Shown: piece after piece, positions 1 through 5,580 of the stretch
Position numbering within the stretch: position 1 is the first letter of the stretch
Layout: each line of letters begins with the position of its first letter
Origin: JABMQB01 sp964408795
GTDB taxonomy: Bacteria; Bacteroidota; Bacteroidia; Bacteroidales; Prolixibacteraceae
Assembly: GCA_964408795.1 (NCBI GenBank)
Contig: CAYPAW010000044.1
Location: 1-5,689, forward strand
Direction of reading: 5' to 3'
Length of the DNA: 5,689 nt
Translations under genes and position numbers: made by a program
The notes under the pieces: generated by a model
What the model was told of the DNA's origin: nothing
The model's database searches: none
What the model saw: only the letters and a program-made list of their open reading frames with translations

Positions 1-94
1 CCCCGACTTAGATGAAGTTAAACTTTGGAAGAAAGTTTTACTGAATCTTAGTCGCTGTCGGAGACAGGAATAATTCATGAATTATTCGGGTTAA
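1..94 (+). repeat. MITE-like dispersed repeat, right-hand part (copy 1, cut by the window edge)
   Basis: Bases 1-57 match bases 5633-5689 with one difference (T at 24, G at the equivalent 5656), so this is one of two direct copies of the same element. It runs on to a TTAA at 91-94. The last bases before it, read on the opposite strand, are CCCGAATAATTCATGAAT; they match CCTGAACTATTCATAAAT just inside the TTAA at 5581 at 14 of 18 positions, giving terminal inverted repeats. Inside are a stem 4-11/47-54 (7 of 8 pairs) enclosing a 7-bp hairpin 20-26/32-38, a 5-bp hairpin 55-59/63-67, and a perfect 20-base palindrome GAATAATTCATGAATTATTC at 68-87. An open frame entering from the left stops with TAA at 71-73. 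No transposase is visible. The 'mobile' reading is inference from ends, copy number and TTAA borders; a structured intergenic repeat of another kind is possible. Confidence 0.7.
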
Positions 95-109
95 AAACAG
101 GCGGTAATC

Positions 110-141
110 ATTGCGAATATCTATCTTTCCGTCTATATTTA
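110..141 (+). promoter_or_regulatory. Candidate Bacteroidota-type promoter of the glycogen synthase gene
   Basis: ATTG at 110-113 is followed after exactly 20 bases by TATATTTA at 134-141. This matches the Bacteroidota pattern TTTG, 19-21 bases, TAnnTTTG at 3 of 4 and 7 of 8 positions. Transcription would begin a few bases after 141 and leave a leader of roughly 40 bases. A second TAnnTTTG-like box, TATCTTTC at 122-129, has no upstream partner at the right distance. The candidate lies wholly outside the repeat that ends at 94, with its upstream box only 15 bases away. The region is AT-rich, so a chance match is possible. Confidence 0.3.
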
Positions 142-184
142 GATGATCATTCATGAAACAGAGTTCAAACCAATCAGTGTGTAA

Positions 185-2029
185 ATGAATAAAAGGAAAA
201 GCGCAGCACCGGAAGAAGAAAAACAGGCTCCTCTGTTTACGGATTCTTTTTTATTTGAATGTGCCTGGGAGGTATGCAATCCGGTGGGGGGCATTCATAC
301 GGTTATTCGATCCAAGGTACCTTCGGTGATCGATAAATGGGGAAGCGACAACTATTGTCTGCTGGGTCCGTATTTCAAGGAACATACGGATATTATGCTT
401 GACCCGATTACGGATGAAGCGGATCCGCTTTACCGACTGGCTGGATTGATGAACAATGAAGGCTTTGATGTATATTATGGCAACTGGCTGGTTTCCGGAA
501 AACCCAGGGTGTTTTTGTTCAATATTTATTCGGTGTTTTCCCGCCTGGATACCATCAAATACGAATTATGGGAGCACCATGGCATTGCTTTGCCTCCGCA
601 GGATAAAATGCTCGATGAGATTGCCGCCTTCGGGTATTTGATGGAGGAATTTTTCAAACGGTTGTGTTACGGAAAAATACTGGACGGCAACATAATAGCT
701 CATTTTCATGAATGGATGGCCGGTGTAGCTATACCGGAATTACGGCGTGAGAACCTGGAGATGAAACTGGTATTTACCACCCATGCTACCTTGCTGGGCC
801 GGTACCTGGCGATGAATGATCCCCGGTTTTATGATCATTTGTCGTTCTACAACTGGGAAACCGAAGCAACGAAATTCAATGTAATGCCCATTGCCCAGTT
901 TGAGAGAGCTGCCGCCCACGGTGCCCATGTGTTTACTACCGTGAGTGAACTTACGGGACGTGAATGCGAACATCTGCTGGGGCGGAAACCGGACCTGATC
1001 CTGCCTAACGGAATTAATATCAAACGGTTTGAGGTTATTCATCACATGCAAACGCTCCACCTGGAATACAAGGAAAAGATCAATGAATTTGTCAGAGGCC
1101 ATTTTTTCCAGAGTTATTCCTTCGACCTGGATAAAACCCTCTATTTCACCACATCGGGAAGGTATGAATACCATAACAAAGGGTATGATCTGACCCTGGA
1201 AGCTCTGGCCCGTTTGAACTGGAAAATGCAACAGGCCAACCTTGACCGGACGGTGGTGACTTTTTTTATCACCAAACGCCCGTTTCATTCGTTTAATCCG
1301 GGAGTCCTCGAATCAAGGGCTCAGATGGAAGAGATCAGGAATGTATGCGAAGACATTAAAAACCAGGTGGGAGAACGGTTGTATAAAGAGATAACCGCTA
1401 CCAGCAACGTGACTTCTTTTCCGGATCTAACAAAACTGGTGGATGAATACAATCAGTATAAGCTCAGAAGGTTGGTCCAGGGCTGGAAATCCCGGGAACT
1501 GCCTACGGTGGTTACGCACAACCTAATGGATGATTCGAAAGATGAGGTTTTGAATTTCTTACGGTCGGCAAACCTGGTGAACAACCGCCACGACCGGGTT
1601 AAGGTGGTTTACCATCCTGATTTTGTTGCTGCCTCCAATCCGCTCTTTGGCATGGATTATCACCAGTTCATCCGGGGATGCCACATGGGAATTTTTCCCA
1701 GTTACTACGAACCCTGGGGCTACACACCGCTGGAATGCCTGGCCAGCGGGATACCGGCTGTAACCAGTGATCTGTCGGGATTTGGCGATTATGTGATGAG
1801 ATACATCCCCAACCATAAGGAACTGGGCGTTTTTATCCTGAGAAGAAGATACAAAAGTTTCCACGATTCCGCAGAGGAACTGGCTAATGTTCTTTTCGGT
1901 TTTGTGAAACTGGATCGTCGGGAAAGGATTTCGCTGCGTTATAAGTCGGAAGAAGCATCCCTTCAGTTTGGCTGGCGCAACCTGAGAAGATTTTATGATG
2001 AAGCCTACGGCAGGGCTCTGACGTGTTGA
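185..2029 (+). CDS. Glycogen synthase, GT3 family (eukaryote-like, UDP-glucose dependent)
   Basis: The 614-residue product is a family GT3 glycogen synthase, a cytoplasmic enzyme extending alpha-1,4-glucan chains from UDP-glucose. It resembles yeast and animal glycogen synthases along its whole length, not the GT5 GlgA of most bacteria. Visible landmarks are V34-G-G-I-H-T-V near the N-terminus (donor-binding loop), H173-F-H-E-W, F197-T-T-H-A-T-L-L-G-R-Y, S-G-R326-Y-E-Y-H-N-K332-G, and Y-Y-E509-P-W-G-Y-T-P-L-E517, the retaining-glycosyltransferase E-x7-E motif. The C-terminal helix keeps four arginines (R578, R579, R581, R585) of the six-arginine glucose-6-phosphate cluster of eukaryotic enzymes. 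The protein ends about 25 residues later, so the long phosphorylated tail of the eukaryotic proteins is absent. TAA at 182-184 directly precedes the ATG in frame, which fixes 185 as the earliest possible start; no Shine-Dalgarno is present. Bacteroides relatives use GT3 enzymes for storage glycogen. The family call is firm; substrate is by family inference. Confidence 0.96.
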   Translation: MNKRKSAAPEEEKQAPLFTDSFLFECAWEVCNPVGGIHTVIRSKVPSVIDKWGSDNYCLLGPYFKEHTDIMLDPITDEADPLYRLAGLMNNEGFDVYYGNWLVSGKPRVFLFNIYSVFSRLDTIKYELWEHHGIALPPQDKMLDEIAAFGYLMEEFFKRLCYGKILDGNIIAHFHEWMAGVAIPELRRENLEMKLVFTTHATLLGRYLAMNDPRFYDHLSFYNWETEATKFNVMPIAQFERAAAHGAHVFTTVSELTGRECEHLLGRKPDLILPNGINIKRFEVIHHMQTLHLEYKEKINEFVRGHFFQSYSFDLDKTLYFTTSGRYEYHNKGYDLTLEALARLNWKMQQANLDRTVVTFFITKRPFHSFNPGVLESRAQMEEIRNVCEDIKNQVGERLYKEITATSNVTSFPDLTKLVDEYNQYKLRRLVQGWKSRELPTVVTHNLMDDSKDEVLNFLRSANLVNNRHDRVKVVYHPDFVAASNPLFGMDYHQFIRGCHMGIFPSYYEPWGYTPLECLASGIPAVTSDLSGFGDYVMRYIPNHKELGVFILRRRYKSFHDSAEELANVLFGFVKLDRRERISLRYKSEEASLQFGWRNLRRFYDEAYGRALTC

Positions 2030-2037
2030 TGGTCTCC

Positions 2038-2059
2038 CGGAAAGAAAAATACTCTTCCG
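2038..2059. terminator. Weak hairpin between the convergent genes
   Basis: CGGAAAGA at 2038-2045 can pair with TCTTCCG at 2053-2059 if A2043 is bulged, giving seven pairs around a 7-base loop. It lies in the 52-base gap where the glycogen synthase gene and the small minus-strand gene converge, a natural place for a shared terminator. Neither strand has a T-tract after the stem, so it is not a classical intrinsic terminator, and the pairing is partly AT. Position is the main argument. Confidence 0.22.
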
Positions 2060-2081
2060 AAAGGTATATTCCCTCAGCTAC

Positions 2082-2354
2082 CTAAAGACTCAGGCTTTCG
2101 CCCCTGATCCATAAGAACCATGTATCCCTGAGGATAAGATGCTTCAATATCCAGACTTTGTTGTCCGTGGTTCGTACTTTGAAATACATTGCTTCCGGGA
2201 AATCCGGATTTCGGCCTCCTTCGTACCAACGGTCTACAATTTCTTTGATAGCAAACCGAATTGCATTCCAGTAAAAACAGCTGGGATACTCATCCGCTTT
2301 ATACCCGGCATGGCATTCCACATGAACCGGTATCAAATCGCTCTTTTTTTGCAT
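2082..2354 (-). CDS. Conserved hypothetical small protein (90 aa)
   Basis: The 90-residue product has no signal peptide or membrane segment and is probably cytoplasmic. The sequence is rich in aromatic and charged residues in a pattern that looks selected: H-A-G-Y-K-A-D-E-Y-P early, then I-K-E-I-V-D-R-W-Y-E-G-G, a strand-like Y-F-K-V-R-T-T-D-N-K-V-W-I-L-K-H, and D-T-W-F-L-W near the C-terminus. I recognise it as resembling short uncharacterised proteins recurrent in Bacteroidota, but know no name or function. The frame continues upstream to a TTG at 2402, but the ATG at 2354 is preferred: family-like sequence starts just after it (K-S-D-L-I-P-V-H-V-E-C) and a good promoter lies between the two starts. 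It follows the DUF5916 gene on the same strand with a 53-base gap, so it may be read both through from that gene and from its own promoter. It ends with TAG. Confidence 0.8.
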   Translation of the reverse strand: MQKKSDLIPVHVECHAGYKADEYPSCFYWNAIRFAIKEIVDRWYEGGRNPDFPEAMYFKVRTTDNKVWILKHLILRDTWFLWIRGESLSL

Positions 2355-2367
2355 CGTATCAGGATCA

Positions 2368-2399
2368 CAAAGGTACCCCAGAAAAGAATTCCGTGCAAG
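2368..2399 (-). promoter_or_regulatory. Bacteroidota-type promoter for the 90-aa gene
   Basis: Read on the minus strand, CTTG (2399-2396) is followed after exactly 20 bases by TACCTTTG (2375-2368). The second box is a perfect TAnnTTTG, the -7 element of Bacteroidota, and the first matches TTTG at 3 of 4 at the preferred spacing. The box ends 13 bases before the ATG at 2354, implying a leader of under about 10 bases, which is tolerable in a phylum that does not rely on Shine-Dalgarno pairing. It lies wholly between the stop codon of the DUF5916 gene and the small gene's ATG. Confidence 0.5.
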
Positions 2400-2407
2400 C
2401 AACTTTT

Positions 2408-5038
2408 TTATCTTCCCAGCCGGTACGATAGCTTGATCAGGAAAATATTGTAGGGTTCCTTCTCGAAGATCCCCTGGAAATCGCGCGAGAAATCAAAGGA
2501 ACCATCATTGGTAAACCCATTCCGGTTTTGTGTCCATACCAGGAAAAGCGTAGATCCGGGCTGATATTCCCACCGGACTACCAGATTGGATATGAACTCT
2601 TTGACATTAAAATCGGGTTTGCCCCAAAAATAATCAGAAATCCCATCCCTGTTCTCATCAATAGCGTATGATTCAGAAGCACTATTGTATGTGATCTGCT
2701 CTGTGTCATACAGATGATACCTGTCGGTTGCCTTTTCCGCTTTGCTGTCGGTTATGTGTTTGAACCCGGAATATTTCCCGGTTGCCACAAAAGGTTGTCC
2801 CCAATACTGGATCGACAGGTCCGGTGTGATATTGTAGTTGATTCTGAGCGACATACTCAATGTCTTCCGGTCTATATGGGCAAAGATGTAGCGCTTTTCG
2901 GTATGATAGGGTTTTTGGGTAACATATTGCAAGTTGTCGTTCATTAGATTGATTCCCGGAGAAAGGTTGATATTCAGGGTTTTTAACGGGCGGTATCCGA
3001 TGCCGAAATACAAATTCTTGCTTTCCCGGAAATCTTTTTCAAAGCTTGTATACCGGTTCGCCGACACATTGAAGGTAAGTTTTTTCTGTTGGTTGCTGTT
3101 AAAGCCAAGGTTGTAGTTTATGTACCCTGGTGTTTTCAAGGCCGGGCCTCCGCGTAAAACGGTGTTTGATAACTGGTTTGAACTAAGATTAAAACTACCG
3201 AAAATACTCCAGTAGTTTTTAAATTGGGCGTAGCCGTTCAGATTTCCACCGATGTATCTTCTGGTTCTCCCCCAGTCCCAGTTAATCCATTGATTGAGGT
3301 TCAGGTTTGCCTCCCGGAAGATCAGAAAGGGTTTATAAAACCGGTATCCGGTCCAGAAGACCTGCATAATATCGTCGGGCGCCTGCAGGTATCCCACATC
3401 GTTCAATTCGAGACCGGGGGATTTCCATGAAACGGCTAATAAGAACATCTGTTTTCCCTCGTATTCCCAGAGGGTTATTTTTCCTCCCTGCCCGGTAAGT
3501 GAAGTACGCGTGGTATCCAGGTCGCGGTAGTCGTTATCCGGGCGCTGGAATCCCCGGTTGTACGTTTGCTGCGTACGGGTTATGGCTTCCCGGGTGCCGG
3601 TGACATGACTGGCATAGGTGCTCACATCAAGTTCCCATTTTTTATCGTTCCATTTATGGACCAGATCCAGGCCTCCTGAGTAGGCCCCTTTGTGGAGGTA
3701 TTCCAGGTGGGGATCGTCGATGTTGCGGTTTACAGCCGTTACCATCCCTCCGAGATAGGTATTCCCGTCGTTAAAATCTTTTTGGAGACGACCAACGAAA
3801 TAATTGGTCAGGGGTTCAACGGTTTGTGTCCTTCCGTCACCGATTCCTTTTATATCGGCTTTTTCTTTTGCGGTCACACTCTCCAGAAGGCCTACAGACC
3901 ATCCGGTTTTGGTTTTTCCGGTAATCTTAGCAGCTCCCAGAATGCGTATGGACTCAGGAATATCGGCGTATTCGCCGGTGTTGAGTTCAGGATAATAAGA
4001 GGGCATACGGCCAATGCGCCTGGAATAGAACAATCCATCATAGGCCAGGTCACCATCGCCAAAGTTTAACTTGTAGGTGAGAATATTTTTCCCTTCAATA
4101 AAAAACGGGCGTTTTTCTTCAAAGAATGTTTCATAGGTCGTAAGGTTCACTTCCGAAGGATCGGCTTCGACCTGTCCGAAATCGGGATTCACAGTGAGAT
4201 CCAGGGTGAGGAAGTTGGTTAATCCGATTTTTGCATCAAACCCGATATCGAATGTATTTTTCCTGCCCGATTCAAGAAACGGATCCCCTTCCACCTTTTT
4301 AAAGCGATCAGTACGGGCTACAACATAGGGCATAATGTCCAGGTTGTTTTTTGGTTCAATGTCCTTAATGTTGTTCATGGTTCCGAACTGGGATACAAAA
4401 CCGCTTTTTTCACGTTTCATGGGTTGCCAGGTTGACATCTCCTCTTTGCGGAATATAAACCGTAAGACCTGCAAGCCCCATAGCTGTTCTTCTTTTTTAT
4501 TGAAACGCAGCTGAGTTAAAGGAATACGCATTTCCGCATTCCATCCATACTCTTTCAATGAGGTCTTGACATACCAAATGGGATCCCAGGTGAAATCTTC
4601 GGTTTCTCCGTCGTTGCTTTCAACCATGTCTGACTTTACCCCGGCTGCCGAAACGATAAAAGCAAAAGCGGTTCGCTTGTCGTTGTAGGTGTCGAACATA
4701 ATGCCTGCCAGATCGCCATCCGTAACATCCCTGCGGGTCATCCTCATGGATACACTGTCCGGGTTGCTGTCCAATGATTTTATGGCAACATAGAGATTGT
4801 TGTCATCATACAAAAGGGCAAATTCGGTTTGTTGATAGGGAGGAGCTCCTTCAACGGGTTCAAACTGGATAAAACGATCTTCCCAGTTTGCAGTTTTCCA
4901 TACTGTTTCATCCAGATTGCCGTCAATGTGAATATCCAATGATTCAACCCGGGTGGCTGCATAATTTCTCCGGGTTGTTTCCTGGGCAGTAACCGATGCT
5001 GTCAACAACAACATCCCCAATAAATACGCAACTTTCAT
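2408..5038 (-). CDS. CBM9-like / DUF5916 domain protein, secreted or outer-membrane (876 aa)
   Basis: Residues 1-18 form a Sec signal peptide: K2, a hydrophobic L6-to-L12 core and V-T-A|Q cleavage before Q19, so the product enters the periplasm or outer membrane. Residues about 30-210 are a carbohydrate-binding-module-9-like beta domain, with I-D-G-N-L-D-E-T-V-W at 38-47, L-L-Y-D-D-N-N-L-Y-V-A at 75-85, F-D-T-Y-N-D-K-R-T-A-F at 115-125 and W-D-P-I-W at 151-155. Residues about 230-876 are DUF5916, marked by V-N-P-D-F-G-Q-V-E-A-D-P from 283 and F-F-E-E-K-R-P-F-F-I-E-G at 305-316. The remainder has alternating aromatic strands like an outer-membrane beta-barrel, ending I-K-L-S-Y-R-L-G-R. Length and domain order are normal for the family. 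The biochemical role is not known; sugar binding is suggested only by the CBM9-like fold, and no catalytic residues can be assigned. The start is supported by the signal peptide. There is no SusC/SusD pair or glycosidase alongside. The small gene downstream shares its strand. Confidence 0.93.
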   Translation of the reverse strand: MKVAYLLGMLLLTASVTAQETTRRNYAATRVESLDIHIDGNLDETVWKTANWEDRFIQFEPVEGAPPYQQTEFALLYDDNNLYVAIKSLDSNPDSVSMRMTRRDVTDGDLAGIMFDTYNDKRTAFAFIVSAAGVKSDMVESNDGETEDFTWDPIWYVKTSLKEYGWNAEMRIPLTQLRFNKKEEQLWGLQVLRFIFRKEEMSTWQPMKREKSGFVSQFGTMNNIKDIEPKNNLDIMPYVVARTDRFKKVEGDPFLESGRKNTFDIGFDAKIGLTNFLTLDLTVNPDFGQVEADPSEVNLTTYETFFEEKRPFFIEGKNILTYKLNFGDGDLAYDGLFYSRRIGRMPSYYPELNTGEYADIPESIRILGAAKITGKTKTGWSVGLLESVTAKEKADIKGIGDGRTQTVEPLTNYFVGRLQKDFNDGNTYLGGMVTAVNRNIDDPHLEYLHKGAYSGGLDLVHKWNDKKWELDVSTYASHVTGTREAITRTQQTYNRGFQRPDNDYRDLDTTRTSLTGQGGKITLWEYEGKQMFLLAVSWKSPGLELNDVGYLQAPDDIMQVFWTGYRFYKPFLIFREANLNLNQWINWDWGRTRRYIGGNLNGYAQFKNYWSIFGSFNLSSNQLSNTVLRGGPALKTPGYINYNLGFNSNQQKKLTFNVSANRYTSFEKDFRESKNLYFGIGYRPLKTLNINLSPGINLMNDNLQYVTQKPYHTEKRYIFAHIDRKTLSMSLRINYNITPDLSIQYWGQPFVATGKYSGFKHITDSKAEKATDRYHLYDTEQITYNSASESYAIDENRDGISDYFWGKPDFNVKEFISNLVVRWEYQPGSTLFLVWTQNRNGFTNDGSFDFSRDFQGIFEKEPYNIFLIKLSYRLGR

Positions 5039-5047
5039 AGTGTACTG

Positions 5048-5136
5048 GTTTCTGTTTTCTGTTTATTGCAAAATTCATCTTTAACAGATGAAGGCATCCA
5101 TTGTAAGGAAATTCAGTTTCTGTTTTTGTTTAATTG
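5048..5136 (-). repeat. Two 21-base imperfect direct repeats upstream of the DUF5916 gene
   Basis: On the + strand, bases 5048-5068 (GTTTCTGTTTTCTGTTTATT plus G) resemble 5116-5136 (GTTTCTGTTTTTGTTTAATT plus G): the first eleven bases are identical, and the rest aligns with one base missing in the middle and one added near the end. The copies start 68 bases apart. They lie 10 and 78 bases before the start codon of the minus-strand gene, reading there as A-rich CAGAAA-type sequence. They might be binding sites or an upstream A-tract element, but the low complexity makes chance similarity a real alternative. Confidence 0.3.
5069..5092 (-). promoter_or_regulatory. Possible promoter box overlapping a 7-bp dyad before the DUF5916 gene
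   Basis: TTCATCT at 5074-5080 and AGATGAA at 5086-5092 form a perfect 7-bp inverted repeat with a 5-base spacer. Its inner edge overlaps GAATTTTG (minus strand, 5076-5069), which matches TAnnTTTG at 7 of 8 positions. No TTTG-like box is found 19-21 bases further upstream, so the promoter is weak as a stand-alone call. The overlap of dyad and -7 box is what a repressor site or a 5'-leader hairpin would look like. The box sits 30 bases before the start codon. Confidence 0.25.
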
Positions 5137-5361
5137 GTTGAATTCTTTATGGCACGCTTTTATTTATACAAGACTCATAAATAATCCTTCCGTTACAATT
5201 TTTTCTTATTTTTTCTGAATTATGGCAAAAAGAGGAAGAAATGTATCGACTATGCAATGTATGGGATATCAAACGATCGGGTAAGAAGGAACAATAACGT
5301 TTGTCCGGATGAATGGTTTTAATCAAAACATGTGACGGATCCCGGTACCTATCGGGATGCC

Positions 5362-5416
5362 ACGGGAATCGTCCATCTGAAGGATTTTTTAGATCTCACA
5401 GCCCGTTTTTTTTTTT
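5362..5416 (+). terminator. Terminator-like hairpin with an 11-T tract
   Basis: ACGGG at 5362-5366 can pair with CCCGT at 5402-5406, and inside it ATCT (5375-5378) can pair with AGAT (5391-5394). The outer stem runs straight into eleven Ts at 5406-5416. The T-tract is the strongest part; the stem is short with a large interior, so termination would be inefficient. No + strand gene is seen just upstream, so its purpose would be to end an unknown short transcript or insulate the repeat to the right. Confidence 0.25.
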
Positions 5417-5580
5417 GAAAAGTAGTACAAGATTTCCGAATAAATGATGTAACTTGAATCCACCTTTGCTTTTGGTGGACGTGAAGAGAGGGATTTTATT
5501 TTCCGGTTTGTTGGATTGGAAGCAGAGAGGTTGGGAAGTTGTGTATTTACAGCTTTGCCTCGGAGTAGTTTTATACGATG

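Larger units (their letters stand above)
5039..5580. other. 542-base non-coding region upstream of the DUF5916 gene
   Basis: No convincing gene lies here on either strand. The only ATG-led frames are very short; the one at 5222 encodes about 20 residues (M-A-K-R-G-R-N-V...) without family-like sequence or a clear promoter. The region is AT-rich with scattered secondary structure: ATCCCG/CGGGAT at 5339-5344 and 5353-5358, a hairpin followed by T11 near 5362-5416, and TCCACC/GGTGGA at 5459-5464 and 5474-5479 around a 9-base loop. It contains the 5' region of the minus-strand DUF5916 gene and ends at the TTAA that borders the right-hand repeat. A small RNA cannot be excluded, but no known family is recognised. 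Confidence 0.6.

Noticed and set aside
740..1288. 182-codon open frame on the minus strand inside the glycogen synthase gene.
   Set aside because: It lies wholly opposite a strongly conserved GT3 coding sequence and its translation has no family-like motifs; it is a shadow frame.
2139..2453. + strand frame of 104 codons across the small gene and the end of the DUF5916 gene.
   Set aside because: It crosses two minus-strand genes and the gap between them, and its translation shows no conserved pattern, unlike the minus-strand product there.
3692..4069. 125-codon + strand frame opposite the DUF5916 gene.
   Set aside because: Fully antisense to a clear domain-bearing gene, with no recognisable motif or promoter.
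5222..5284. ATG-led frame of about 20 codons (M-A-K-R-G-R-N-V...).
   Set aside because: Too short, no recognisable sequence pattern and no promoter at the correct spacing; such frames are expected by chance in 540 bases.
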